From Elusimicrobiales bacterium (lineage in GTDB: Bacteria > Elusimicrobiota > Elusimicrobia > Elusimicrobiales > UBA9959): a stretch of DNA of 64,000 bases. Positions 38,166-47,110 of the stretch are shown in pieces. Position numbers and translations under genes: made by a program. The notes under the pieces are model-generated. The model did no database searches. It saw only the letters and a list, made by a program, of their open reading frames with translations, and was not told the DNA's origin. The first letter of the stretch is position 1. The number at the start of each line of letters is the position of its first letter. The stretch spans positions 1 through 64,000 of the forward strand of contig JAQTOU010000002.1 of the NCBI GenBank assembly GCA_028713125.1, read 5' to 3'.

Positions 38166-38551
38166 GCCGGCCGCCGGTCCGGGCGGCCGCCCTGGCCGCC
38201 GCGTCCGCGGTCACGGTTATCCTGGGGCTATGCGCGCTGCGTGTCCTGCCCTGGCCGGGCTGCCCTTTCTTCAAATATCTGCATCTGGCCTGCCCGATGT
38301 GCGGCACGACCCGCGCGGTTATTTTTTTCCTGCGCGGGGATCCCGGGGCGGCCTTCGCCGCGAACCCGCTTTGGTGGCTCTGGCTGTTCTGGAGCGCCGT
38401 TTCATTCGCGGACCTCTGGCACAGGGTGGTCCGCTCCGGAGATACTTTTGGGCAAAACCTGCTTGCCCGGGCGATGCGGAACCGCTGGATAAAAGGCGGG
38501 CACCTGGCCGCGTCCCTGCTCGCTCTCCTGTACGGGAACCTGGCTAAATAA
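38141..38551 (+). CDS. DUF2752-family membrane protein
   Basis: The 136-aa protein has three hydrophobic helices and the DUF2752 motif CPFFKYLHLACPMCGTTRA. The CPxCGxTR Cys pair next to a positively charged residue is the family hallmark. PGAAFAANPLWWLWLF follows, as expected. The function is unknown. It starts at ATG 38141, inside the 3' end of the GYF gene (overlap 25 bases), so translation of the two is coupled. The frame before this ATG is open but has no supporting features. Confidence 0.85.
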   Translation: MGIFPDQIGRPPVRAAALAAASAVTVILGLCALRVLPWPGCPFFKYLHLACPMCGTTRAVIFFLRGDPGAAFAANPLWWLWLFWSAVSFADLWHRVVRSGDTFGQNLLARAMRNRWIKGGHLAASLLALLYGNLAK

Positions 38552-38616
38552 GCGCCGCGCTGAGGCCTCCCCGCGCGCTTTCGCGGCAGGGAGGCTCCGG
38601 ACGGGCGGCGCGGGCG

Positions 38617-39153
38617 CTATTCCATCATGATCGAAACACGGCAGTTCTCTTCCGAGGCCGGGTCCTTGCCCGAAAGCGGCCGGGAGGAACCGGCGGCTTC
38701 CACTTTGAAGCGGCCGGCTGGCAGGCTGGAGTTGGCCGTAAGGTAAGCGACCACCGCCTCCGCGCGGGCCTTGGACAGGGCTATGTTCCCCTGAAAGCTA
38801 CCCGCGGCTTCTTCCGGACCCCTCCGGGAGGCATGGCCGGTTATAGTCACCTGTTTGTCCGCAGGCGCAAGTTCCACGACTTTTACCAGGGCGGGGATCA
38901 TGGTTTTTTTCATGAACTCCTCCACATTGACGCCGGCCACTTTGTACTTGGGATCGCCAAGGCTCAGCTCGGAAGAATTATACCGGAAAGGTATATCTTT
39001 AACCGCTTTGTTGAAAGCCGCTTTCGCGGCGGTATAGGCTACGTTGCCTTTTGCGGCGGCCTTCTCTTTCAGCGAGTCCGCCCCGGGCAGAGTCTGCGCG
39101 CCCGCCGAAGCCGCAAGGAACAATACGGCGGCAGATATGTTCATTATTTTCAT
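38617..39153 (-). CDS. Secreted OmpA-like peptidoglycan-binding-domain protein
   Basis: The 178-aa product has a signal peptide (about 1-19) and a single OmpA-like domain. The motifs are DIPFRYNSSEL, VTITGHASRRGPEEAAGSFQGNIALSKARAEAVVAYLTANS and FKVEAAGSSRP. The typical terminal NRRVEI is here ENCRVSIM, so one Arg is replaced by Cys. Such domains bind the diaminopimelate of peptidoglycan. No beta-barrel is attached, so it would be a soluble periplasmic protein. Shine-Dalgarno GGGGGGAAT precedes the start. Confidence 0.82.
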   Translation of the reverse strand: MKIMNISAAVLFLAASAGAQTLPGADSLKEKAAAKGNVAYTAAKAAFNKAVKDIPFRYNSSELSLGDPKYKVAGVNVEEFMKKTMIPALVKVVELAPADKQVTITGHASRRGPEEAAGSFQGNIALSKARAEAVVAYLTANSSLPAGRFKVEAAGSSRPLSGKDPASEENCRVSIMME

Positions 39154-39474
39154 TATTCCCCCCTTTTTAACTAACCCCGGAAATCTTAACTCTTTAAAAT
39201 AGTTTGCGCAATCCCGGGCATTTTCAGGGAGGGAAAGACGAATTGCCCCGGCCCCGGAAAGCCGTAGCCGTTCATGAAGCGGCAGGCCGCGCGAAGCGAT
39301 AGGTGGGTGGGTATCTTTTCGCTTCTTTTTGTAAAATGGAACAATATAAGGCAGGGTGGGCCGGACCGGGGAGCGAAAATACGCCTGAGCGCGCGGAAAA
39401 AAGCCGCGTCTTTTCCCGCGGCGAATAAATGATATAGTGATTGCGAAAGCGTCGGCTGACGGACCGGGAGATAT
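39154..39474. other. Gene-free stretch of 321 bases
   Basis: The two bounding genes are divergent. The stretch holds a TAAAAT (39332-39337) behind TTCTTTTTG and a TATAGT near 39433, either of which could drive the gene at 39475. It also holds a GC-rich hairpin (CGCGCGG...CCGCG, about 39391-39409) in the resulting leader. A 30-codon ORF (39336-39428, MEQYKAGWAGPG...) begins at the TAAAAT overlap, and I cannot decide whether it is real. Confidence 0.5.
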
Positions 39475-39939
39475 ATGAAAAAAATTATTATAGCTGCTGT
39501 ACTGACTTTAAGCGGGGTGTCGGCTTCTTTCGCGGCCGACACCTGGGGGAAGGTGTCCCTTTTCGACAAGGCGGCTTATCCGCAGGCCGACTCGGTCCGC
39601 GGCATAGAGCTAGGCTTGATCTATTCCAATACGCGTAACCTTACCGGGATACAGTGGACTTTCGTCTTCAGCAGGACTTCGAGCCTGGAAGGGCTTCAAA
39701 TGGGGCTCGCGACTTCGTCGGACAAAGCCTCAGGGATACAGTGGGGCGCCCTGAATATGACCAAGGACATGAAAGGCGCCCAGGTCGGCTTCGTGAATTA
39801 TGCAGAGAAATTCTCCGGCCTCCAGTTCGGCCTGGTGAATTATGCGGCCGCTATGGGCAAAGGCCTGCAGCTGGGTCTCGTGAACGTGATCAGGAATTCC
39901 ACGCTGCCGGTAATGGTAATAGCCAACGCGAGATTCTGA
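39475..39939 (+). CDS. Secreted surface-repeat protein (LA_2272-like)
   Basis: The 154-aa product has a signal peptide (about 1-19). The mature part is made of ~20-residue repeats with the pattern GxQxGxxN: GLQMGLATSSDKASGIQWGALNMTKDMKGAQVGFVNYAEKFSGLQFGLVNYAAAMGKGLQLGLVNVI. The repeats are beta-strand pairs as in the LA_2272 surface-repeat proteins of Leptospira and other diderms. A surface location is inferred. The gene is followed after 14 bases by the Lcl-repeat gene and they probably form an operon. Confidence 0.75.
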   Translation: MKKIIIAAVLTLSGVSASFAADTWGKVSLFDKAAYPQADSVRGIELGLIYSNTRNLTGIQWTFVFSRTSSLEGLQMGLATSSDKASGIQWGALNMTKDMKGAQVGFVNYAEKFSGLQFGLVNYAAAMGKGLQLGLVNVIRNSTLPVMVIANARF

Positions 39940-39953
39940 GCTTGACCGGACCT

Positions 39954-40604
39954 ATGAATAAACTTGCGGCTGCGGCGTTCACGCTCTGTTCATTAGCGGC
40001 TCTCAGCCTGCCCGCCTCCGCCGCGGACTGCGGGCGGAGCGATTGCGGCTGGGACAGCGCGAGGGCTTACTGCAGGAAAAAAGGCGAGCGGCTGCCTACC
40101 ATCGAGGAGCTCCTCCAGGCCTGGGAAGCCAAATGCACGGGCGGCAAGACTTCCGACCTGTGCTCGGGCTGGTACTGGACCTCGAAAGAGAGGGATAAAA
40201 GCCGGGCCTGGGGCGTGTCTTTTAAGGAAGGGGCGGCCGACTCCTATAAGAAAAGCGAAACGGCCGCCGTCTATTGCAAGCCGGTGAAGAAGGCCGCGGA
40301 GAAGGCGGCGCCGGCGGAAAACAAGGGAGCCCGGTGCGCCAAGGAGCCGTGCACCTGGCAAGAGGCCGCGGCCTATTGCCGCAGCTCGGGCGTCCGCCTT
40401 TACAAAGTGAAGGAATGGAACGACCTCTGCCGCGCGGAATGCAAGAACGGAGAAGTCTCTGACGGCTGCAAGCGCTGGTTCTGGCTGGGCGAGTCCGAGA
40501 ACGCGAATTACGCTTATAGCGGCACGTGCGATTCCCCGGCGGACGCTTCGGTGCACAGCGTCGAAAAGACGGATCTCACCTACGCCCGCTGCACGCTGAA
40601 GTGA
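39954..40604 (+). CDS. Secreted protein with two Cys-rich Lcl/DUF1566-like domains
   Basis: The 216-aa product has a signal peptide (about 1-23) and two copies of a ~70-residue domain. The first is CGWDSARAYCRKKGERLPTIEELLQAWEAKC...CSGWYWTSKE; the second is CTWQEAAAYCRSSGVRLYKVKEWNDLCRAEC...CKRWFWLGES. Each has about six Cys. The pattern C.W..A.AYC...G.RLP..xEL is that of Lcl/DUF1566 and formylglycine-enzyme-like domains, also found in the gene at 2504. The function is not known, and the Cys-rich build suits an exposed protein. It closely follows the surface-repeat gene. Confidence 0.75.
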   Translation: MNKLAAAAFTLCSLAALSLPASAADCGRSDCGWDSARAYCRKKGERLPTIEELLQAWEAKCTGGKTSDLCSGWYWTSKERDKSRAWGVSFKEGAADSYKKSETAAVYCKPVKKAAEKAAPAENKGARCAKEPCTWQEAAAYCRSSGVRLYKVKEWNDLCRAECKNGEVSDGCKRWFWLGESENANYAYSGTCDSPADASVHSVEKTDLTYARCTLK

Positions 40605-40631
40605 CCGCGTAAATTTCCCCAGGGGTAATTA

Positions 40632-41651
40632 ATGAAAGTACTTATAGTGGACGACAGCGCCGAAACCAGAAGCCTGATAAAGGTTATCCTGGAAAACAAA
40701 GGCCATGAGGTCGTTGGCGAGGCGGAGGACGGGGCGGCCGCTCTGAAAGCCTTCGCGGAGCTGCGGCCCGAAGTGGTGCTTCTCGACATAATAATGCCCG
40801 GCATGTCCGGGGTCGAGGCGTTGAAAGAGATACGCAAGCTCGATACCGTGGTCAAAGTGATCATGGTGACCGCGGTAGAGCAGGACACTATAAACAGGCA
40901 GCTTCATCTTATCGGCGCCGACGGAATAATCTATAAGCCCTTCAGCGCCTACGATTTTGAAAAAACCTTCCACGCCGTCCTGCGGAAACATCCGGCCGAC
41001 AGGGTAAGAAGCGAAGCTGCTTCCGCGGCTCCGGAAAACAAGCCGGCGGCCGCGGAAAAAAACGAGACTATAACGCGCCTTGCCGCGGGCGGGCTGAGCA
41101 AATGCATGCTTAAAACCAGCGACGCTTCCTCCTGGGCGTGGGAATTATGCGACCTCGAAGTTTTTTCCGGCAAGGTCCCCGACGCGGTCAGGAAGGCGGA
41201 TTTCGGAAAATCCGTAGCGGCCGTCCAGGTGAACATCCGGGGCTACTCGCCGTTCTCCGCCGCGATGCTTCTGCGCTCCGAGGATATAAGGCATATTTCC
41301 AGCTGTTTCGTGAACGGTCCGCTTTACCGGACCGGGGGCATCACGGAGCTGGAGGAGGGCCTTGTGATAGAGATAGGCAATATCATACTGAACGCGATGG
41401 TAAACCCCCTGATCAACGCTTTAAATGTAAGCGCGATCGCTTCCGTGCCTATGTTCATCAAGGGGGGGCCGGGCGCCGTCTCGGCCGGGCTGAGCGCCTG
41501 CCTGAACCCGAAGCTTGATTTCAGGATCATTTCCGCCTCGCTCGCGATGCGGCGCGACGGGCGCCTCGCCAGGGCCGGGGTGCTGGCCGTCCTCACCGAG
41601 GAGCTCGCCGCGGAGCTGGAGCGCTGGGGGGCGGGGGACGCCGCCGTTTAA
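40632..41651 (+). CDS. Response regulator fused to a CheC/CheX-like phosphatase domain
   Basis: The 339-aa protein has an N-terminal REC domain (acidic pair DD at residues 7-8, Asp in VVLLDIIMPGMSG, Thr in MVTAV, Lys in YKPFSA). An Ala/Lys/Glu linker joins it to a C-terminal domain with the CheC-like motif EGLVIEIGNIILNAMVNPLINAL. In CheC/FliY/CheX an E-xx-N motif hydrolyses CheY-phosphate; here the motif reads EIGNI. A second motif is not obvious. It may be a self-dephosphorylating receiver or act on another. No chemotaxis genes are nearby. The start has AGGGGTAATTA upstream. Confidence 0.82.
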   Translation: MKVLIVDDSAETRSLIKVILENKGHEVVGEAEDGAAALKAFAELRPEVVLLDIIMPGMSGVEALKEIRKLDTVVKVIMVTAVEQDTINRQLHLIGADGIIYKPFSAYDFEKTFHAVLRKHPADRVRSEAASAAPENKPAAAEKNETITRLAAGGLSKCMLKTSDASSWAWELCDLEVFSGKVPDAVRKADFGKSVAAVQVNIRGYSPFSAAMLLRSEDIRHISSCFVNGPLYRTGGITELEEGLVIEIGNIILNAMVNPLINALNVSAIASVPMFIKGGPGAVSAGLSACLNPKLDFRIISASLAMRRDGRLARAGVLAVLTEELAAELERWGAGDAAV

Positions 41652-41700
41652 CTTCCCGTCCGTTCGCGGCGGGAAGGGCAAGGATTTTTTAAAGGGCTGA

Positions 41701-42750
41701 TTATTTTTTTTCAAGTCCGAGGTAGGCGCCGGTATAGCCGTCCACCAGGTGCCTGGAAGAGCCGCAGTCCACGCTCCAGATCAAATTATGCCCCGCGAAC
41801 GGGGTGAACTTCGGCTTGAAATTCTTCAATTTCATCGTTAAGGTGGAGTAATTCCTGCAGGCCGGCGGCACGTGCGTGAGCGCGGCGTCGCTGTCCTTGA
41901 ACTGCTGCGGTATCATGTCCAGGGTACTGATGCCGCTGAATTTACCGCTGAAATCCACTCCTCCCAGGGCGACCTTGCCCTTGCAGGCTCCCACGGTGAC
42001 GCTGCTGGAAAGCTCGGGCGAGTAAAAAATAAAAGCCCAGCCGTCGTCGGCGATCAGGCACTTCGAGCTGCCCGTCTTATCCACCAGCGATTCCACGCCC
42101 AGGAATTGTGCCCCGGGATATTTGCGGCGCGCCGCTTCCACGGCCAACCTGGTATACCTCCCGGCGGTGTCGGCGCCTTTTATCGCGGCGCCGGCCGCGA
42201 GCTTAGGGGCGGCCGCCCCGCCAAGTTTCCAGGTCTTTTCCGCTTCGCAGTCGGCCAGCGCCTTCGCCCTGCCCTGCGAGACCGTCCAGTAACAGCCGGC
42301 CGGGCGCCCGTCCTTTGCCGGCAGGTTCCGGACCTTCATCAGGATCTCCCTGTTCCTCGCGTCCCCGGTGCCGCTGAAGACGCCGTCGGCGGCCATTTTT
42401 TTAAGCACGGTTTCAGGATCGGCGAAAGAGGGCGGCAGGCGCTTTGTCGGCTCTTCGAACGCCCTGTCCGGGATGCTCTTGGCTATGTTCATGAACCCGG
42501 GCCCGCAGGCGTTCACAAGAATCCATTCCCCCGAAGAGGGGGAGTAGAATTTGTAGTGCCAGTTGTTTGAATAGGATTTGGGCGCGCAGGGGATGTCCCC
42601 CTCCGGGCTGGTAAAGCCTTCTATCTCCACCAGTTCGGCGTCCGGGGTCCTGTATTCCGCCTCCGCTTTCGCCGTGCCTATGCCATCCCGCGGCCCCGCG
42701 GCGCCCGCGGGAAGCGCCAGCAGAAGACAGAGAATCGCGGTGTTTTTCAT
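41701..42750 (-). CDS. Secreted protein with two tandem domains, unknown
   Basis: The 349-aa product has a signal peptide (about 1-18). Two ~150-residue domains of the same order follow. The first is WHYKFYSPSSGEWILVNACGPGFMN ... GCYWTVSQGRAKALADC; the second is WAFIFYSPELSSSVTVGACKGKVAL ... NLIWSVDCGSSRHLVDG. Each has a FYSP strand, a VxACxG turn and a W-V-x-x-R pattern near the end, plus paired Cys. No known family is recognised. The upstream minus-strand -10 (TAGTAT) is 9 bases from the ATG, so the leader is at most a few bases. Confidence 0.68.
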   Translation of the reverse strand: MKNTAILCLLLALPAGAAGPRDGIGTAKAEAEYRTPDAELVEIEGFTSPEGDIPCAPKSYSNNWHYKFYSPSSGEWILVNACGPGFMNIAKSIPDRAFEEPTKRLPPSFADPETVLKKMAADGVFSGTGDARNREILMKVRNLPAKDGRPAGCYWTVSQGRAKALADCEAEKTWKLGGAAAPKLAAGAAIKGADTAGRYTRLAVEAARRKYPGAQFLGVESLVDKTGSSKCLIADDGWAFIFYSPELSSSVTVGACKGKVALGGVDFSGKFSGISTLDMIPQQFKDSDAALTHVPPACRNYSTLTMKLKNFKPKFTPFAGHNLIWSVDCGSSRHLVDGYTGAYLGLEKK

Positions 42751-42846
42751 AGCTATTCAATACTATATTTTACGCGGACTTTAATCAACCGGCGCTGCGA
42801 AAAACGGCCGGACCTTTTGCTAGAATGTTTACCGGGGGGGGAAGGC

Positions 42847-43188
42847 ATGGCGATCAAAGAGATAAAGATGAAAGAGGCGCTGGACCAGGAGCTGCGCTCC
42901 GGCGGCGATAAATTCCTGCTTTTTTACTCACCCTGGGACCCTTTCTGCGTTGAGTTCTGCCCGGCTTTCGAGAAGCTGGCGGCCTGCAGCCCCGGCTCTT
43001 TCTTCAAGCTTTCCATCGACACGGTGCCGGAGGCGGCTTGCCTTTATTCCGTGGGAGTCGTTCCCGCGGTGCTTTTCTTCCGCGGCGGGAACCCGAACAA
43101 GCGCCTGGACGCGCTCCCCGAGAAAGGCCTGTCGCCCGAAAGCCTGGCCGAGTTCGTCTGGCTTTGCCGCGGGATCGCCAATAAGTGA
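42847..43188 (+). CDS. Thioredoxin-like protein with atypical CxxxC site
   Basis: The 113-aa protein has the thioredoxin fold pattern: FLLFYSPWDPFCVEFCPAFEKLA in the active-site region, then FFKLSIDTVPEAACLYSVGVVPAVLFFRGG, where VVPAV matches the cis-Pro loop. The active-site WCGPC is replaced by FCVEFC, with three residues between the Cys. The active Cys pair is therefore unusual (CxxxC), so disulfide activity may differ or be absent. It is cytosolic. The start ATG 42847 has GGGGGGGGAAGG upstream; TAGAAT at 42821-42826 precedes it. Confidence 0.78.
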   Translation: MAIKEIKMKEALDQELRSGGDKFLLFYSPWDPFCVEFCPAFEKLAACSPGSFFKLSIDTVPEAACLYSVGVVPAVLFFRGGNPNKRLDALPEKGLSPESLAEFVWLCRGIANK

Positions 43189-43330
43189 CGGCTTTGGAAG
43201 AAGCTGCCGGATCCTGAAAAAATCACGTTTTCCTTCGTAAGGCGGGCCCGGGCTTCCGCGGCCCCGCGCTCCCGCGTCTTTCAAAAGCCGCCTTTTCCGG
43301 GGATAGCGCCTGCCGGCCGGGACGCACAAT

Positions 43331-43362
43331 AAAAAACCGCCGCCCTTTTCAGGACGGCGGTT
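43331..43362 (-). terminator. Terminator of the RRM gene
   Basis: Read on the minus strand: AACCGCCGTCC...GGGCGGCGGTTTTTT, a GC-rich stem with a run of six U. It lies 25 bases beyond the stop codon at 43387. Confidence 0.88.
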
Positions 43363-43386
43363 CTAAAACCGTTAAAGGATTTTAGA

Positions 43387-43725
43387 TTACCACTTGCCGC
43401 CGCCGTAGCCGCCGCCGCCGCCGCGTCCGCCGCGATCGCCGCCGCGTCCGCCGCGGTCACCGCCGCCGGTGCGGGCTTCCATGGGGCGAGCTTCGTTGAT
43501 GGTCAGCTTGCGGCCGCCGAAGTCGGTGCCGTTAAGCTTTTCCATGGCCGTGACAGCTTCCGCGTCATTGGCCATCTCGATGAAGCCGAAGCCGCGTGAC
43601 TGGCCGGACTCCCGGTCAGTGATCAACTTGGCGCTGGTAACCGCACCGTGGGTAGCGAACAGGGCGTTCATTTCCGCTTCGGTGGTTGAAAAGGGCAGTC
43701 CGCCCACGTATATTCTCTTGCTCAT
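43387..43725 (-). CDS. RNA-binding protein with RRM domain and Gly-rich RGG tail
   Basis: The 112-aa protein has one RRM: RNP2 IYVGGL (residues 5-10) and RNP1 RGFGFIEM (about 44-51), followed by a Gly/Arg tail (GGGDRGGRGGDRGGRGGGGGYGG). This single-RRM, glycine-rich architecture is that of bacterial Rbp/GRP-type proteins, often induced by cold, that bind RNA and may act as chaperones. A long 5' leader of about 100 or more bases, with a TACTAT or TATTCT box, suggests post-transcriptional control. Shine-Dalgarno AGGAGAATAACACA is strong. The gene is divergent from pckG. Confidence 0.92.
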   Translation of the reverse strand: MSKRIYVGGLPFSTTEAEMNALFATHGAVTSAKLITDRESGQSRGFGFIEMANDAEAVTAMEKLNGTDFGGRKLTINEARPMEARTGGGDRGGRGGDRGGRGGGGGYGGGKW

Positions 43726-44039
43726 TGTGTTATTCTCCTTGCAACTTTCATACCTGACTCAACTCTCTCTGCTCTATCTTTTCCTAAATGTTGCTCGGTA
43801 GAATAGGCTTCAAAAACTTGAGTTCTGGTTTACTACCCTTATAGTATGACATTATTCCGGACCGAAAAGGGGATTATTATTTTTTAACGGCTTTTTATCC
43901 GGAAACCCGGAAAAGGCCCCGGTTGCCTTTCAGGACGGGCTCAGGCGCCTTTCCGGGGCCCATGGAGACGCAGGGGAAACAGGGCGGTTTTGTTTGTAGA
44001 ATAAAAGGCAGGTTTTAAAAACCCGCTTCCGGAGGCATA
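43726..44039. other. Divergent intergenic region of 314 bases
   Basis: It contains the RRM gene's leader and promoter (minus) and, on the plus side, a module-like tail GGCGGTTTTGTTTG with TAGAAT at 43997-44002 and Shine-Dalgarno GGAGG for pckG. The minus leader is AT-rich and rich in CTCTCT. A GGTTTT/AAAACC-type short inverted repeat (GGTTTTAAAAACC, 44012-44024) sits in the pckG leader. No ORF is seen. Confidence 0.6.
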
Positions 44040-45887
44040 ATGAACAGCATACTTTCCAACCCGCCAGAGTATATCAAGAACCGTGAACTGCTGAGATGGG
44101 TAGCGGAGACCGCGGCGCTTTGCGCTCCGGACCGGGTGCACTGGTGCGACGGCAGCAAGGAGGAATACGACGCTCTCTGCGAAGAGATGGTGAAGGCCGG
44201 AACCTTCCGGCGCCTGAACCCGGAGAAGCGTCCCGGCTGCTTCCTGGCCCTGAGCGACCCCTCGGATGTGGCGCGGGTGGAGGACCGCACTTTTATCTGC
44301 AGCGGAAAGAGGGAGGACGCCGGCCCCAATAATAACTGGGAGGCCCCGGCCGCGATGAAGGCCAGGCTTATTAAACTTTTCCGGGGCTGTATGCGGGGGC
44401 GGACCCTCTACGTGGTTCCTTTCAGCATGGGGCCGCTAGGCTCCAAGATCGCCCAGATCGGAGTGGAGATCACCGACAGCCCCTACGTGGCCGTCAATAT
44501 GCGGATCATGACCCGCATGGGAAAAGCGGTCTACGGCGTCCTCGGGGATGGCGCTTTCGTGCCCTGCCTGCACTCGGTGGGGATGCCCCTTGAGCCCGGC
44601 CAGAAGGACGTGCCCTGGCCCTGTAATAAAGAGAATAAATATATAGTCCACTTCACCAACCGCTCGATCTGGAGCTTCGGCAGCGGCTATGGCGGGAACG
44701 CTCTGCTCGGGAAGAAATGCTTCGCGCTGCGCATCGCCAGCCTGATGGCGCGCGAGGACGGCTGGCTGGCCGAACATATGCTGATCATGGGCTTCGAAGG
44801 GCCGAACCTGCCTAAGACCTACGTGGCCGGCGCTTTCCCCAGCTCTTGCGGGAAGACGAATTTCGCCATGATGCAGGTTCCCGAAGCCTTTAAGGATTAT
44901 AAGGTTACCACGGTAGGGGACGATATAGCCTGGATCAAGCCCGGCGCGGACGGCCGCCTTTATGCTATCAATCCCGAAGCGGGCTTCTTCGGCGTTGCGC
45001 CCGGGACCAATACCAAAAGCAACCCTAATGCCATGGCCACCATCGTGAAGAATACAATCTTCACCAATGTGGCCCTTACGGCTGACGGCGATGTCTGGTG
45101 GGAGGGCATGACGGAAAAGGCTCCCGAAGGCCTCACCGACTGGCAGGGAAAGCCCTACGATCCCTCGGGCGGGAAGCCGGCCGCGCATCCCAATGCGCGC
45201 TTCACTGCCCCGGCCAGCCAATGCCCCTGCATCGATCCTGATTGGGAGAAACCGGAGGGCGTGCCCATAAGCGCCATCCTCTTCGGGGGGCGGCGGGCCG
45301 ACACGATCCCCCTGGTGATACAGGCCTTCAACTGGAACTTCGGCGTTTACATGGCCAGCACCATCGGGAGCGAAACTACCGCGGCGGCCGCCGGCGCAAC
45401 GGGGAACGTGCGCAGGGACCCCATGGCCATGCTGCCTTTCTGCGGCTACCATATGGGGGACTACTTCAACCACTGGCTGCAGATCGGCCGCGATATCACC
45501 GAGGCGCCGCGTATTTTCTGCGTCAACTGGTTCCGCAAAGGCGCGGACGGGAAGTTCCTGTGGCCGGGCTACGGCGAGAATATCCGCGTCCTCAAATGGA
45601 TAGTGGACAGGGTGAACGGGCGCGGTCACGCGGTGGAATGCCCGGCCGGCTGGGTTCCCAAAGAAGGCGATATCGATACCGCCGGGCTGCCGGGTTTCGA
45701 TTCTTCCCGCTTCAGGGAGGTAATGCGGTTCGACCATAAAGAATGGCGGAAAGAGCTCCTGCTTCACGGCGAACTTTTCGAAGGCTTGTACGACCGCCTG
45801 CCCAAAGAATACCCCTCCATGCGCGGGCTTATCCTGTCAAGCCTTTGGCGCGCCCCGACAAGGAGGGAGCTCGCCTCCGAACGCTGA
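44040..45887 (+). CDS. pckG: GTP-dependent phosphoenolpyruvate carboxykinase
   Basis: The 615-aa protein matches GTP-type PEPCK: the catalytic FPSSCGKTN (residues 266-274, with the reactive Cys270), substrate-binding [53 protein letters not shown] and [10 protein letters not shown]-type ([19 protein letters not shown]). It converts oxaloacetate and GTP to PEP and CO2, the first gluconeogenic step or, in reverse, an anaplerotic one. The length is normal (about 600-620). Shine-Dalgarno GGAGG precedes the start. A 9-bp perfect inverted repeat at 45901-45933 follows. Confidence 0.97.
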   Translation: MNSILSNPPEYIKNRELLRWVAETAALCAPDRVHWCDGSKEEYDALCEEMVKAGTFRRLNPEKRPGCFLALSDPSDVARVEDRTFICSGKREDAGPNNNWEAPAAMKARLIKLFRGCMRGRTLYVVPFSMGPLGSKIAQIGVEITDSPYVAVNMRIMTRMGKAVYGVLGDGAFVPCLHSVGMPLEPGQKDVPWPCNKENKYIVHFTNRSIWSFGSGYGGNALLGKKCFALRIASLMAREDGWLAEHMLIMGFEGPNLPKTYVAGAFPSSCGKTNFAMMQVPEAFKDYKVTTVGDDIAWIKPGADGRLYAINPEAGFFGVAPGTNTKSNPNAMATIVKNTIFTNVALTADGDVWWEGMTEKAPEGLTDWQGKPYDPSGGKPAAHPNARFTAPASQCPCIDPDWEKPEGVPISAILFGGRRADTIPLVIQAFNWNFGVYMASTIGSETTAAAAGATGNVRRDPMAMLPFCGYHMGDYFNHWLQIGRDITEAPRIFCVNWFRKGADGKFLWPGYGENIRVLKWIVDRVNGRGHAVECPAGWVPKEGDIDTAGLPGFDSSRFREVMRFDHKEWRKELLLHGELFEGLYDRLPKEYPSMRGLILSSLWRAPTRRELASER

Positions 45888-45900
45888 CCGGGCGGGGGGC

Positions 45901-45933
45901 GGGAAGCCCGGGACCGCCGCGCTTGGGCTTCCC
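45901..45933 (+). other. Perfect 9-bp inverted repeat after pckG
   Basis: GGGAAGCCC (45901-45909) and GGGCTTCCC (45925-45933) can form a hairpin with a 15-base loop. It lacks a T-run, so it is probably a processing or Rho-type signal rather than a classical terminator. Confidence 0.6.
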
Positions 45934-45992
45934 ATAAAGCAAAAGGGTATAATATAAATATCGCGGCAATCCTTCCCTTAAGGAGACTTTAA

Positions 45993-46997
45993 ATGGGCTT
46001 CAACCTCAGAAACAGGAACTTCCTCAAAGAACTCGACTTCACTAAAAAAGAACTTGGTTTTCTTCTTAAATTGTCCGGGGACCTCAAGGAAGCCAAGTAC
46101 GCCGGAACCGAGCAGCGGCGGCTTATAGGCAAGAACATCGCCCTTATATTTGAAAAATCCTCCACCCGCACCCGCTGCGCTTTCGAAGTAGCCGCGCATG
46201 ACCAGGGCGCCCATGTGACCTATCTTGAGCCGACCGGCAGCCAGATGGGCCATAAAGAAACCGTAAAAGACACCGCCCGGGTCCTGGGCAGGATGTACGA
46301 CGGCATCGAATACCGCGGCTTCGGCCAGGAGATAGTTGAAGAGCTGGCCAAGTATGCCGGCGTCCCGGTGTGGAACGGCCTTACCAACCAGTGGCATCCG
46401 ACCCAGATGCTTGCCGACGTCCTGACCATGACCGAGCACTGCTCCAAGCCCCTCGAGAAGATCTCTTACGCCTATGTCGGCGACGCCCGCTTTAACATGG
46501 GCCGCTCGCTGCTGGTAGTCGGCAGCATACTCGGCATGGACGTGCGCATCGGCGCGCCGAAAGGCCTGCAGCCGGACGCGGAACTGATAGCCCAGTGCCA
46601 GGAGATAGCGAAATCCTCCGGCGCCCGGATCACCGTCACAGCGAACGCCGCCCAGGCCGTGAAGGGTGCGGATTTCATCCACACCGACGTCTGGGTGTCG
46701 ATGGGAGAGCCGAAAGAAGTCTGGGCCGAGCGCATCAAACTGCTCAAGCCTTACCAGGTCAACTCCGCCCTGATGAAGAAGTCCGGCAATAAGAACGTGA
46801 AATTCATGCACTGCCTGCCGGCTTTCCATAACGCCGATACCAAGGTGGGCAAGCAGGTCTCGGAGCAGTTCGCCCTGCACAACGGCATAGAGGTCACCGA
46901 GGATGTGTTCGAATCGGCGGCCTGCATCGCCTTCGACCAGGCCGAGAACCGCATGCACACGATCAAGGCCGTGATGGTCGCGACCCTCGGAAGCTGA
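45993..46997 (+). CDS. argF: Ornithine carbamoyltransferase
   Basis: The 334-aa protein shows the carbamoyl-phosphate motif SSTRTR (residues 56-61), HPTQ in [11 protein letters not shown], and the ornithine-binding HCLPAFH followed by the C-terminal EVTEDVFES. It makes citrulline from ornithine and carbamoyl phosphate in arginine synthesis, or works in the reverse in arginine deiminase catabolism; arcB-type is an alternative. No other arginine gene is nearby, so I use argF with reserve. The start has AAGGAGAC upstream. A strong terminator follows at 47021. Confidence 0.92.
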   Translation: MGFNLRNRNFLKELDFTKKELGFLLKLSGDLKEAKYAGTEQRRLIGKNIALIFEKSSTRTRCAFEVAAHDQGAHVTYLEPTGSQMGHKETVKDTARVLGRMYDGIEYRGFGQEIVEELAKYAGVPVWNGLTNQWHPTQMLADVLTMTEHCSKPLEKISYAYVGDARFNMGRSLLVVGSILGMDVRIGAPKGLQPDAELIAQCQEIAKSSGARITVTANAAQAVKGADFIHTDVWVSMGEPKEVWAERIKLLKPYQVNSALMKKSGNKNVKFMHCLPAFHNADTKVGKQVSEQFALHNGIEVTEDVFESAACIAFDQAENRMHTIKAVMVATLGS

Positions 46998-47020
46998 AAA
47001 AGCCGCCAGGTCCCATCCAT

Positions 47021-47055
47021 GTCCGCCTGCCCTATAAAGGCAGGCGGACTTTTTT
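47021..47055 (+). terminator. Terminator of argF
   Basis: A perfect 11-bp stem GTCCGCCTGCC (47021-47031) with GGCAGGCGGAC (47039-47049) has a 7-base loop and a TTTTTT tail. Confidence 0.95.
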
Positions 47056-47110
47056 ATGGGCCCAGGGCGGGGTAGGTCTCTTAACTTTCAGGGGGTAGGC
47101 CTATGGGCGC

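Noticed and set aside
39186-39569. 127-codon minus-strand frame covering the gap before the surface-repeat gene
   Set aside because: It overlaps the signal-peptide region of the gene at 39475, has no recognisable domain, and its translation looks like random sequence. A sense promoter lies within it.
44436-45767. 443-codon antisense frame inside pckG
   Set aside because: pckG is intact with all PEPCK motifs. The antisense frame lacks any domain and has no ribosome site of note.
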